Below, piece after piece: positions 12,001 to 23,600 of a DNA stretch of 64,000 bases (positions are counted from its first letter, which is position 1; the number at the start of each line of letters is the position of its first letter). The notes beneath the pieces are model-generated. The model made no database searches and had not been told where the DNA came from. It saw nothing but the letters and a program-made list of their open reading frames with translations. Made by a program: the position numbers and the translations under genes. Location: assembly GCA_001695595.3 (NCBI GenBank), contig MBPM02000093.1:211068-275067 (forward strand), written 5' to 3'. This DNA is from Plasmopara viticola (Eukaryota; Oomycota; Peronosporomycetes; Peronosporales; Peronosporaceae).

Positions 12001-13919
12001 TTGAATTTGCAGCCTGACTACGAGCCGAAGTCTCACTAGCTTCTGCAAGTGCATGGCTGGTAACGCTGCTGAGAGGCTAAGCGCATCACGGTGCCTGAGC
12101 GCTACAAATACATAGCTTTTGCTCTAGGGCATCGGCAACACAAGTTACGTCACTGCTGGCGGTAGCGTCTATTGCAATATCTTGACTGGTAAAACAATTT
12201 ACATTTACTTGTGAAGAAAAGGAAATTTAGAGTCTTTTCATCTAGGTGAATCAATTTGAAACGATTACAGAACAGCATTTACCTCTGATGACCAGAGGTG
12301 CGTCGTACTCGCACATTTTTTAAAGATCGCGCCAAATACCCTCTGAAACAGCTTTACTAAATTCTTGATATTTTTAGAAGCACAATGTGAAGCAGCAACC
12401 AGAGCAATGTCCTTATCGGCGAGAGTTGATTCCGCCAAGGCTCACGTTCATTTGCCTTCAAGGAGGGTAAGCCTGATCTATGAGTATATTTATGTATGTC
12501 GGCCTTCATTAAGCGGCCAAAAGGACTGTGTTCATGAATGGGCTTCGGTTAGGCCGTCCTCGCACGCAAATAATTTTATTGCTGGCCTTGGCAAAGCAAG
12601 AGAGGTTCTAAATTGCTTTTCAGAAGGAGCACATTATAAACAAGCTTGCTTTTCCGGTATACTGTAAACGAGAAGCACTTTAGCCTTCAAGATCTCAAGT
12701 AGTGATTTTCTTGAGCCGCTCGTTCCAGTCCAGTCACAACGAATGCAAAAATTTCCGAGTAAAAGAACACCCGGGGCTATGTCAAAGCAAGCAAGGATAT
12801 ATAACTCAAGCCTGTGGCAAAGGAGACGACGAAGTAGATCGTTGTCTTTAACAGAGATCCATACAGGCACCGACAAATGCCGCACTCTCATAGGAAACGT
12901 CGATCTAGGGCTGCTCTTCTGGGTAAGTCGTGATAAATGTAGGACGAGTACGCTTCGGAGCTTAATCTGAATATATGACAGCACTCTAACGAGAATCTTG
13001 CCGTAGGGTCAACTAGTAAATTTTACGCGTGAAGGTTGACCTTTAACATAGTATTTTTCGAGCCTTAGTATACTTTGATACATCGTGAAAGTTTGGACAA
13101 TTGCGGTCAGCAGAAAATTTTTATTGTAGGTTTGCATTTGGAGGCACATAATTTGGTCATTCGGACCTTGACAAAACTCGTTTTATATTTCCACCGCATG
13201 GTGGTAGACCCACGTGTAATGTTTGATAACTCTGTGCGGCCCAAAATAATGTTGAAAGGTCATATGTGCAGCACACGTTGGGTCTTTACAAAGCTGTCGA
13301 TCCTGGCAAATTCATAAGCCTAAGCTTTGTCTTTGGCTCGCGAAGCGCTGGCGGCAGCACAAGCATTGTGCGCTCCCTAAGCTGGACAAAACATTTAACA
13401 CTTGATTTAATCAGTATCACATGAGACCGATCAGCAAAACTGCTCATGGATTCAGGATTAAAATTTATAATTTTCCGGACATTGTGGTAGTAAAGTAGAA
13501 TCCGCGATTCATCACTCCTATTTTTGGGCAACGCTGTTCCGCTTTTGAGAAGCTTATAATGTCAACAGCAAATTCTATTCAATTGGATCGTTTGACAGAA
13601 AAATTTAGCACTCGGCCTCCAAACTTACTTAAAATTATAATATCAAGCGAATTGCAGCTTACTAAATTTTGTGGCGGGGTTAGACATTTGATATTTCGGT
13701 CAACGATACCGACTTAGGGGGTGAGTAATCTTCAAGTAAAAAACATACGATGTTTTTAGCAATGCAGATTAGCATGCGATAACAGAAAACCAGCCTCTGA
13801 TTCGCTAATAATATTGCCCTATTTTCTCGGGGATGACCAGCTGTCATACGATCACATGATGGCGACACATACGAACATGCGTGTTCGTGGTATTGCGCAA
13901 ATAGCAAAGTCCAAATTAC

Positions 13920-15857
13920 ATGCCTTACTTCGTCTACGTGAAAGGCGCTTTTTTTGCCATCGTCGTAGCGCTCTCCATGGCGATGGACGACTATCAGTCG
14001 CTGCGCCAACCAAGATTGTACCAATCCGATTGTGCCAAACGAGTTACCGAGCTAAGCTCCGAAGGCTCGTTCTCGGGTGATCGATTGCCAGGCACGATCA
14101 AAACTGGTGAATTGCGGATTGATCTAGCCGTAAAAGTCACACGTTTTACAAGTGACTACGTGGATTTTAATACGAGGTCGTTTAGTGGACACATTCCAGC
14201 CCCGACAATCAAAGTTTGTCCTGGTGATCGTCTTGTCATCACGCTTACTAATTCACTTGAAGCCGGAAAGAGTAACAATACCAATATACACTTACACGGT
14301 ATGCATCTATCGCCAGTGGGCGATGCAGATGACGTAATGCCTAATGTGATACCAGGTGAACAGCGCAGATATACATACGAGATCCGACACGATCATCCAG
14401 CAGGAACGTTTTGGTACCATCCGCACTCGCATGGCAATGTAAACTCACAACTTCATGGGATGATGGCCGGCGCACTTATTGTAGTAGACCGACCAGCTGA
14501 TTTTCCAACAGAACTCGCCGCGATGGAGGATCATGTCATGATCCTACAAGCGCTTTGTATTGAGAACTGCTTCAGCGTACATGACGATCTGCAAGAGGCA
14601 ATTGAAAACAAGTATAGTCCTACTCGGCGAGTGTCCGAGCAAGAGGATGGTGGTCACGTTTGGGACACCGATTTAGAGATCGTTGAGAACGAAGCGGATG
14701 CTCCTTTGAATGACACGTCACTGCCTACAGTTTACGTTAATGGGCAGTATCAACCAACGCTAACCTTTGTAACAGGTGAATACAAGCGATTGCGAATAAT
14801 CAACGCCATTGCGAATAGTGTAGCTGAGCTTGTGACGACCTATGGAAGTGGATGCATGCTGGAAGTAATAGCCATGGACGGCATTTACTATGAACGACCA
14901 AAAGCAAAGGAAGTGATTGTTCTTCCGCCAGGTGGACGCGCTGATGTGGCCGTCGTCTGTGCTCAAGTTGGAACCTTTTACCTTGCGACGGACTGTGCGA
15001 GCTCACGTAACAAGCTACTCGGTCTTGTGAACCAACATCGGGTGCCATCTCAGCGCATTGTACAGTTTATTGTCCAAGAGCGAAAGATTGAAGATTTAGC
15101 CACCGACCTTGAAATTACGGCCAAATTCATGCCTCTTCCGTCAGTACTGCCGAAGCGACCAGCATATATGGACGACACAATCGGGACACCGAATTTTCGT
15201 CCTTTGATTAACGAAAACAACCGATACAAGTTTGAGTTTTCAGTGTGGATGGAAGAAGACATAGCGTTCGGCGTCAATCGCAAAAAACTAAATGTATCCG
15301 AGATTAACTATGCAATGCGTGTGAATGAGACGCAGGAGTGGCAGCTTTCAGTTAAAGATTATAGAGAGGAATCAGTATGGGACTGTAATCTGGACGACAA
15401 TGTCACTAGCAAGACACGGCATCTCACCATGTCGAGTCATTGCCACACGATGAATCACCCGTTTCACATGCACTCGACACACTTTCAGGTCTCAGATATG
15501 GATGACATTACCGACCCAGACGGTGTTTTATTTGACGTGGGGGAGTGGCGTGATACGCTGCCACTTTTTCGTGGAGGAGTGGATATCCGCTTCACGCCGC
15601 GCGATTACATGGTGGGAATCATTTTTGTCCACTGTCATATCGCGTCTCATGCTGATGGTGGTATGGCACAATTAGTCAACGTGTATGATCCGGATAGTCA
15701 GTTAGATAGAGTTGGAGACGAAAAGAGTGCGTTGGATGATGAAGAGGATGAAGATGAAGAAGATTTTTCGGGGTCAGATGAAGATGAAGAAGATTTCTCG
15801 GTGTCAGATGAAGATGGAGAAGACGGAAGCGCTGAATTAGAAGACGAAAACGTTTGA
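13920..15857 (+). CDS. Secreted multicopper oxidase (laccase-like)
   Basis: Intronless, 645 residues. Residues about 8-22 form a hydrophobic segment that fits a signal peptide. All four copper-binding motifs are present: HLHGMH (124-129), WYHPHSHG (165-172), HPFHMH (513-518) and HCHIASHADGGM (571-582). Type 1 copper ligands would be H513, C572, H577 and M582, with the Met axial ligand seen in many laccases. The enzyme should oxidise phenolic or metal substrates and reduce oxygen to water outside the cell. The C-terminus (about 600-645) is a run of Asp/Glu/Ser, longer than in a typical laccase and built on a repeated DEDEEDFS unit. It faces the PLD gene tail to tail with 68 bp between stops. 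Substrate cannot be told from sequence. Confidence 0.93.
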   Translation: MPYFVYVKGAFFAIVVALSMAMDDYQSLRQPRLYQSDCAKRVTELSSEGSFSGDRLPGTIKTGELRIDLAVKVTRFTSDYVDFNTRSFSGHIPAPTIKVCPGDRLVITLTNSLEAGKSNNTNIHLHGMHLSPVGDADDVMPNVIPGEQRRYTYEIRHDHPAGTFWYHPHSHGNVNSQLHGMMAGALIVVDRPADFPTELAAMEDHVMILQALCIENCFSVHDDLQEAIENKYSPTRRVSEQEDGGHVWDTDLEIVENEADAPLNDTSLPTVYVNGQYQPTLTFVTGEYKRLRIINAIANSVAELVTTYGSGCMLEVIAMDGIYYERPKAKEVIVLPPGGRADVAVVCAQVGTFYLATDCASSRNKLLGLVNQHRVPSQRIVQFIVQERKIEDLATDLEITAKFMPLPSVLPKRPAYMDDTIGTPNFRPLINENNRYKFEFSVWMEEDIAFGVNRKKLNVSEINYAMRVNETQEWQLSVKDYREESVWDCNLDDNVTSKTRHLTMSSHCHTMNHPFHMHSTHFQVSDMDDITDPDGVLFDVGEWRDTLPLFRGGVDIRFTPRDYMVGIIFVHCHIASHADGGMAQLVNVYDPDSQLDRVGDEKSALDDEEDEDEEDFSGSDEDEEDFSVSDEDGEDGSAELEDENV

Positions 15858-15925
15858 ACACGATAACTGCCTCCGTATAATTATGTTTTCGTGGTGTTAA
15901 AATAATGCGAAATTATGCTGCAAGT

Positions 15926-17575
15926 TTACCACAGATCGCTACTTAGCATTACTTTTTTTAACTTTGTCGCATGAGTTGAATTCCAATTTCTCATAAACAC
16001 CTTTTCCAGAGCTTGTCGTGTCGGTTCGTGATTTGTGTTAACGCTTACACCCGCCGTGGTGTAGAAGTATCCCCATTCCATGTTGCTCGTGCCCACATTC
16101 GCACGAGTATCTGTGACAATGTACTTGGCATGATTCACACGAGTGTAAGACGGCCACGTAGACTTCATGTCAGCACTAGACGTAGTGTTCTGCCAACCTG
16201 GCACGCGAAAAAGCTTAATTTCAAGTCGTCCAGAGCATTGAGCGTGTGTGTGCTGACACAATTGTGCCTGCTTTTCCAGTAAGGCAAGTGCTTTTAGCAT
16301 TGATGGGCTGGTATGCTGCCACTGGCTAATCAACAAACGCACTTGCAACCCGGGTGTACTGTACACACCGGCTAGTATTGCATCAGTGAGAATGGGCCAG
16401 TAAAGAGGCTCCGGTGTATACATCGACAACGGTACAAAATCCATGACGCTAAGATTGACAAAAAGTTTGGCTGATCGAATCGTGTATACAAGTGCGTCTT
16501 CGTCAAAAGTTCGCGAGTGGCCAGCCGTCACCTCCAAAGGTGCCGCTGCCACAAACATGTCCGACGTACGCGAAACACCATCAGCACCACCAATAATGCT
16601 CGAAAGTGTACTAAAAGAAGTTTGCAACTGATTTGAAATATTGCCCAGGGCCGAAAATCCTGCCTTTACAAAAGGATCGTCACATCTCTTACTTTTTGGC
16701 AGATAAAACGACCATTTCGGTACTCGAAGTTGACATTGAAATGTCTTGGAAAAGTAGGTGTCCGTTTTTGCTGGCAGGAATTTGGCTGACGCAAACATCC
16801 ACCAGGTCTCATAAAGCCTTTGTATATCTTGCATTACGTCTGAGGTCGGAGATACATTTTCCATGATCACACCCACTTCCATCACTTGAGCAAGCGACTT
16901 CCAGTCCATATTGGCGCTTCCCACGTACACGTTGCTGCGATCAAAGATCCAAATTTTCTGATGCAAAATACCGCTGCCATACCATTCAGGACCACTCCAA
17001 CACCTGACTTGCACACTATCCTCTGCTGACTCCATCAGAATCCGTACCTCACTCGGTAAGGAAGTACATGATGTGATTCGTATCCCCGACACATCATCCG
17101 TTCGTTTTGCTGTTAAAACTCGAATTTTCACACCACGACTTGCCGCGTCTTTAAGGGCTAAAAACAGTTTTTTGCCTCGATCAGCGCCAAACTTTGTCAT
17201 TTCGGCGTCGGAATAAACTTTCCGGTCCTCCTCACCCAGCAGGTTCCAGTACATGGCGCTGAGGTCGATGGAGTGCTTCGCATTCTGCACATGGCGTGTA
17301 AGAACTTCAAAGGTCTGCGGAACAGACGATGACAGATCAAATTCTCCAACAGGCAGCGATTCGACCAATGTTAGCGTCGCATTCTCTGGTCGAAACAGGT
17401 TGGAAACGATCCATTCCGACTCAAAAACATGGAATTTGAGCACGCTGGAAGAAGAAAAGGCTGCATTTTTTTTTTCGTGGATGGAGAGATGAAGTCCAAC
17501 GAGAAAGACACATGAGACTGCCCATAGCAGACCCAATAGCGCAGCGACGTCGCCGCGTTTTAATCGCTGAGGCAT
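15926..17575 (-). CDS. PLD3/PLD4-like phospholipase D-family type II membrane protein
   Basis: 549 residues in one exon. A short basic N-terminus is followed by one hydrophobic helix (about 9-31), which suggests a type II membrane anchor with the rest in the lumen. Two HKD motifs are complete: HQKIWIFD with H205, K207 and D212, then GSANMDW; and HAKYIVTD with H482, K484 and D489, then GTSNMEWGYF. This two-HKD single-helix layout is that of PLD3/PLD4, which in animals are endolysosomal 5'-3' exonucleases rather than classical phospholipases. Several N-x-S/T sites fit a glycosylated lumenal protein. The start is chosen at the first Met before the helix. It is divergent from the NOM1-like gene. 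Substrate is inferred only. Confidence 0.92.
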   Translation of the reverse strand: MPQRLKRGDVAALLGLLWAVSCVFLVGLHLSIHEKKNAAFSSSSVLKFHVFESEWIVSNLFRPENATLTLVESLPVGEFDLSSSVPQTFEVLTRHVQNAKHSIDLSAMYWNLLGEEDRKVYSDAEMTKFGADRGKKLFLALKDAASRGVKIRVLTAKRTDDVSGIRITSCTSLPSEVRILMESAEDSVQVRCWSGPEWYGSGILHQKIWIFDRSNVYVGSANMDWKSLAQVMEVGVIMENVSPTSDVMQDIQRLYETWWMFASAKFLPAKTDTYFSKTFQCQLRVPKWSFYLPKSKRCDDPFVKAGFSALGNISNQLQTSFSTLSSIIGGADGVSRTSDMFVAAAPLEVTAGHSRTFDEDALVYTIRSAKLFVNLSVMDFVPLSMYTPEPLYWPILTDAILAGVYSTPGLQVRLLISQWQHTSPSMLKALALLEKQAQLCQHTHAQCSGRLEIKLFRVPGWQNTTSSADMKSTWPSYTRVNHAKYIVTDTRANVGTSNMEWGYFYTTAGVSVNTNHEPTRQALEKVFMRNWNSTHATKLKKVMLSSDLW

Positions 17576-17699
17576 CTATTCCTCAAGGTATCTACGAGTA
17601 ACCCTTTAAATTTTATTACACCGGTTCATTAAAATACATCTTGCACAACATTGAGACAACATTATATTTGACTGGCAGACGCACCAATAGAAAGTCAAA
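17576..17699. promoter_or_regulatory. Short divergent (bidirectional) promoter interval
   Basis: Only 124 bp separate the start codons of the PLD-family gene (-) and the NOM1-like gene (+). Both 5' UTRs and core promoters must lie here or overlap the genes. No TATA box or other recognised element stands out. Confidence 0.55.
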
Positions 17700-20663
17700 A
17701 TGACGGCAGGACTGTCGCGCAAGGCCAAGCGAAAGCAGGAGCGCGAGGACAAAAAACGCCATAAGTTCAAGCAACAGCGCAAGGAAATAGACAAGACTTA
17801 TCCGGACACTACAAATGCTGACAAGATGCGTGGCAAGAAACCTGCAATAGCGTCTCGGTCCAGCGGATTTACCAATAAATTTCACGAATTTCTAACCGAA
17901 GCAGCAAATCCGAAATCTGGTCAGTACAGATTGTGCAGTAAAACTATTTTTCTAAAAAAGGGGTTTTATTAATTTAGCGGTCCGTCAAATGTAGCAGTAT
18001 TAAGTGCCGAGGACAAGGAGATTAGAGCTTTAGAGGCCAAACTGGGACTCGGGTCGTCATCTTCGAGTAAATCTGCATCGGCGCGGGAAAGGCTAAAAAA
18101 GTATGTGTTTTGTAAACAAATTGACTGGCTGAAGTGGTTACTGACGTCGTGGTGGTTGCGATAAAAGGGAGTTTACGAAGGATGGATTGGGCGAAGACTT
18201 TGCCGACTTTTTGTCGGAACTAGACAACATATCAGAGTACGAAAACTGCGGCTGTTGATGAAACATGGAGATGGCTAATGGATTGTGTGGGTTTTGGGTA
18301 GAGTGGTGAAAAGGCGGCCAAAGGTGACAAATATTTCTGGAGCACATAAAGCAGGTGTTGAAATTGGATCGGGTGCGAGTGAGGCTGGGAGTGAGGGTGA
18401 AAACGATTGCGAGATGGATGACGAGACCCGACAGGAGATGGAACTGCTGCAAGCCGAAGATGCCAACTTTTTAAAAGGCATGGATGAATTGCCAACTGAT
18501 GAATCAGAGTCCGAGTCGGAAGACCTCGCACAGTTTAACTCAAATGAGGAGGAAAGTGAAGACGATACTGAAGCTCGAGCAAATGCGTTGCGAAACCAGC
18601 AGCTGGCTGCCATCGATGCAGGCGATATAAGCGATGAAAGTGATGACAGAGCAGATCAAATTCTTGAGGCAGACAGTGGCCGAGAGGATCAGCTTGAAGA
18701 GATAGAAGACAGCGAAAATGATAATGATATAGAGGAGAGCAACAGAGATGTCGAAAAGGATGAAGCACAAGAAGAGGAGATGAGTGTCGTTGTTGGGGAA
18801 GACATATATGGTCGAACTGTGATCAAATCGAGGGATGGAAGCAAAAAGACATCAACGTACCTTCCTCCGCATCTTCGGCGAAAGTTTGAGGCCCAAGTTG
18901 AGGCTGCCGCAGCAACAGCATCCGCAGATAGAGTCAAACGTTTGCAGCTGGACGAGCAGGTCATACGTGAGCTAACACGACGCATTAATGGCCAGCTGAA
19001 TCGCATCTCCGAGTCCAACATGGAGTACGCCGTTCTTTGTTGCTCGTGTTTATAAGCTTGAACTTAATTACTGATTGTGCGATCTTCCGTGATAATAATG
19101 TATAGATCTATTGTGCTGGAGATGGAAAGAATCTACCGAGAATATGGTCGGTCGCACGTAAACGAGATTCTTTTGGAGAAGCTGATTCAAATTACCTGCC
19201 ACCCTCGTCAGGTAATGACGCCGCTCATCAAGGTGGGTGGCGCCTTGGTGGCAGCTCTGTATCACAGCGTTGGCAGCGAGGTTGGAGGTTTCTTTGTTGA
19301 GAAGTTGACACGCAAGCTTATTGATTGCGTGGAGGAGGAGAAGAAGAATCTTATCAAGTTTGCAGACAAAGAACACGATGATGAGCATGAAGACAGTTGT
19401 AGAACCTCCAAAGTACCGGTTAACTTGACGCTGTATTTGATGATGCTTTACAATTTCGGCGTTGTGCACTGTAGTCTTGTGTACGATCTCTTTCGATCAT
19501 TCGTGGACAGTTTCTCATCCACTGACATTGAACTCATTCACCAACTGCTGAAAATTGGCGGCGCTCAACTTCGTTCGGACGACGCTGATGCTTTGCGTCA
19601 AATGGTGGCAGCCGTACAACAAAAAGTGGGTGAAGTGCAAGAAAGAAATGGTGGTAAGCAACTTGAGGAGCGTGTTCGCTTCATTCTAGATCTCATATAT
19701 AGCCTCAAAAAGTCTTCCACGCCATTCAAAGGAGGAAAAGGTGGTACAAATGGTGAACTCTTGGATATTTCACCCTTAAAAAAATGGCTTGGTCGCGTGA
19801 AATCGCGATGCGGTAATGCCAACAATCCGCTTCGTGTGTCGCTACAAGAACTTCTTAATGCTGACGAAGATGGGCGGTGGTGGATCGTCGGAGGCACGTG
19901 GGTTGGTCACCAGCGGCAGCATTCGACCAGTAATGAGGTATACGACGATGCGAATACGAGTACACAGGAGCAAAACCGGCTTTTACAACTTGCAGAGAAA
20001 CAGCACATGAATACCGACGTCCGCAAGAAGATTTTTGTGGCGCTCATGGGTGCAACTGACTGTTTTGACGCGTATGAACGACTAATGCAATTGCACTTGA
20101 AGGAGAGACAAGAGCGCGAGATTGTGCGCGTCATCTTGCACTGTTGCGGCCAAGAGTCAATCTTCAACAGGTTTTATCTCGTACTTGCTGAAAAACTGTG
20201 TGAGATGGACCCACGATATAAATTCACGCTTCAACTTGCGTTTTGGGATATTTTTAAAAAACTAACGTCGTTGAAGCCGCGGGGGTTGTTCAATCAAGCT
20301 CAAATGTTGGCTGGACTTGTGCTAAGCAGCACGTTGTCGCTGTCTTGTCTTAAAGTGCTCGACTTTACACAATTGGAGGAAAAAAGTGTTTTTTTTTTAA
20401 GAGTCTTGATGGAAGAAATTCTTAAGGTCGAGAGCGAGGTGGATATGGCACAGGTCTTCAATCGTTTGCTGCAGACGAAGAAGGCACAACTGACGATCGA
20501 TGGGCTTGCGATTTTCTTTCACCAACACATGACAAGTTTCCGCATCGAGCTTGATCAAAAGACGCGGACATTAATGACAAAACGTGCGAAAAGTGTGAGG
20601 AGCTTACTGGATCACCTCGCTAAGACTGCTGCTTCGACTGAAAGTGAGGCCAGGTTTATGTAG
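17700..20663 (+). CDS. NOM1: NOM1/SGD1-like nucleolar MIF4G-MA3 protein, five exons
   Basis: Exons read 17700-17919, 17995-18100, 18168-18236, 18302-19024 and 19106-20663. They total 2,676 nt, an open frame of 891 residues. Introns are 65-81 nt with GT-AG ends; the first junction has an alternative (17923/17978) that also keeps frame. The N-terminus is Lys/Arg-rich (SRKAKRKQERED). A long acidic region follows (about 150-310), then the LPPHLRRK segment typical of the family. A MIF4G domain starts near residue 355 (ISESN, then IVLEMERIYREYGR across the last junction), and an MA3 domain lies at about 675-790 (VRKKIFVALMGATDCFDAY). Family members work in the nucleolus in 40S pre-rRNA processing, in yeast with the helicase Fal1. 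All features agree, so identity is strong. Confidence 0.92.
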
Positions 20664-23600
20664 TTAGAAAAGAGGAGAGGGTCTACTATACAAAAAAATC
20701 TGCTGACGATCGACATGCAACTTTAGTATATCGCACCAAGATACCTTAAGGTGTTTAACTTGTATAATTTAAAGATTAGTTGTAATTGGTGGTAGTGATC
20801 TATCGTAGCAGTAAAGGTAGAGCACACGAGTCATGCATGATGCAGAAACTGTAGTTGCTCATACAATTCTTTATAGATTATCGAAGTATTTTTAGGCGAC
20901 AATGCAAACATGAACTTAAACTGTCTTTAACTTGACGAACTCGACTTGTATTACCTGGTTAATTGACTAGCAAAAGGAGCCTTGATTGCAAAATTAAGCC
21001 TAACGGTAGGGCGAAAACAATTAACATTTTACTGCATTAAAATGCAAGCAGACCCCGAAAGTTCCGAGGTCACATATCTTCCTGCATGTTTTTTTGGAGG
21101 GAGGGGCTGTACAACTTTGTCACACCTATTAGCTCTTCGTAGACGAATTTACGCATCTAGTGTGAACTTTTTGGCAAGCAATATCTGTCATTAAAGCGGT
21201 ATTTTTGCCAACCAGCCTACTTTTTGCCGTCCTCGACGATTACACTAACGCTCGCTTGATGGGAAAGATGGAACATCGCAAACGACTCAATTTCGTCCGG
21301 AAAAAGCTGTCTATTTTAATTTGTCCTTCAATGCTTTTAATATTACTGGTTCTTTTCGCGCCACTCATATTCAGACCGGCATTAGATAGTCGGCTGAGCC
21401 CCAGCCTTACCTCAAATCCTGCTGGAAAAATGGTGTACGTCAAGCTGAAACGGCTTTCGCTTACTCCGTTCTGCTCAAAGTTCTTCTAACAAGCATTCGG
21501 GTACTCTATTTTTCTTTGCCGCAAAGACACATATGTTGGTGTCGGCACCAAGCTTATTTATTCTTGTGACGCCTTGGGTGGCCAGCCTCAAAAGGACTTC
21601 TTCAGCCAGGTGGCCTCCTTTAAAGCTTTACGGACGATTACAACGTCAAACTATGTCCCAGCAAACGCTCGTGAATGAGCCGTCAGAGTGATCGACCGTG
21701 TTTATTTAGCTTCCAATAATTTTTCGCCCAAGTATGGGTAGAAATTTAATTCGAATAGGCTCAAATAATGTTGTGACCAGGCGTCAAAGCGTCTTCAGGT
21801 CATTTGGTTCTCACTGTGGCAGCATTCAAAACTCTCGTAGCATGACACTTTTGATATGCTAATCGCCGTGGAAGATTTGGTTGCTCTGCTTATATATTTG
21901 TCTTTGACAACAGCATGACAAATCTAGTACAATGTAGGGCACTTTTGGTCGCGTCTAACCCCCCTAATATAGAACACCCATTCAGGTGTGATTGGCCATG
22001 CTTTCTAAATTCGATACTTTAAATATGGGATATTCTTTTTATTGGGTAGCCGGTGGTGCCTGCAAAATTTGATTAGCCGCTAAATAAGTCCCAAAGACGT
22101 CGTCAAGTCTAACCTTGATTTAAAACGCCACAATTATATTTGCCGTGTTTTTGACCCTTTTTCTACAGAGCACTACGCACAAAAGATGTTATTTTGTACA
22201 TCGCGAATGACATGGTACGCATAATAAGGCAGCTGGAGCTGACGACCTTACTCGCCAATCTTAAATTCGTGCTTCTTTAGCCTCCGCATGTCCAGGATCA
22301 TGCCATACTTGGTAAGCAGAACGCATTACTAAAGCCAAGTCCCAATGATGGATGTGTGGTCGTTACACACCATGAGAACCTATCTTTTGAGATTTAAAAG
22401 AAAGGCCAGCCGTATTGAAAGGCTGCTTATACTCGCAGATATACGAGTATAAAAACAATTGATATTGAGAGACTGGAAGATCAAGAGATTTTGCGCGCCG
22501 GCAAACAATTACAGTCAAGTGACGAAAACAAGTCAGTTTGTTTCAACTAGCGAATGATTTCTCATAAGTTAGGCTACCAAACCAGAGCATGATAATCTGA
22601 TCAATAGTGCGGAGCGATTAAGACGATTTTTGGTGAGGTTCAAGTAGAAGTTTTACGCCAGCGACAAGTCAAGATAGCGACAAAATTAAAGCTCAAGAGA
22701 CTTGCTAGGAGCTGGCTTAATTGTAACGATATTGCCTTCCTATAAGTATGCCTATAACCTGTTTTACGACATGGCGGACCTGGTAGATCCAGCCCGAGTC
22801 GTCAATGAAATGACGAAAAATAATGTACAATCAACTTTTTAGGCACAGGATACTTCAATAGTTAGTCATTTGGACGAAGATAACACCTTTCGATTCTGAG
22901 CACACATTCGCGGCCCCACATGTACAAGGTGGTGACCATGTATGAAGGACTTGTAAGACGTACGGAGGATAAATATTGCGACTTAGGCGTCAGCTCTTCT
23001 ACAGAGCCGACCGCTAGCGTCGGAGTGCTGGAAGCTTTGGTCACGCGAATACAATTTTATCATCGGTCGCGCGCGAGGTCAAAAGACTTTGTTCCGAAGT
23101 TTCTTTTCTTCATGGTGCCTTGACAATACATAACACGGTCTTCTAGTCTTATGCTCACTGCCGAGAAGGCTAGGGAGATTGTATTCGCCTAATTAGCATG
23201 AGCGCAAGGAGAACATATTCGAAGCTCAAATTGTAGGAATCCACTAACTTGCTCTGGGTACGTCGACATTGTTTGATAAGTTCGAGGTTGTATACCAATC
23301 CGTGTTTTTCCAGGACCTTGGAAATTCGGTGAAACGATTGTCCATTTTATTTGTGAATAACGAGCTTACTTTTTATTCATTTTTTATTATGTAGCAATAC
23401 GTTGCATTATAACTCATTCAGATTTTCTGTCCCGTACTTATCAACTGGTACATTTTGTTCATCTCGACTGAATGCGATCGAATTTCTTTCTTGGCTTATT
23501 TTGTTTCGCCAATTTGTCAGATAGTCGTTTTCGTGAAAAAAAACTAGTTTCATGCGCTCTATGAAACAATGTTCTCAAGATTTTTTGAGTGTGCATAGCG

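Larger units (their letters stand above)
5191..13919. other. Long intergenic region without a supportable gene
   Basis: About 8.7 kb of AT-rich sequence with only short scattered frames (under about 116 codons) and no recognisable domain. It contains the 15-bp hairpin at 7205-7239 and an LTR-like stretch near 8700-9090. Two weakly similar segments lie near 7110-7145 and 8230-8265, both reading roughly aaactgc.gtc.a.tgcacactt. These suggest old, decayed repeats. The last 200-300 bases should hold the promoter of the multicopper oxidase gene, but I see no clear core element. Confidence 0.6.

Noticed and set aside
12365..12984. Frames of 75-116 codons on both strands
   Set aside because: No domain, no splice-compatible extension, and both strands equally open.
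18138..19021. Several minus-strand frames of 99-112 codons
   Set aside because: Shadows of the acidic exon 4 of the NOM1-like gene, whose exon joins restore one long frame.
20982..21489. Frames of 70 and 94 codons after the NOM1-like gene
   Set aside because: The second has a hydrophobic stretch but no signal-peptide context, no homology and a comparable open frame on the other strand.
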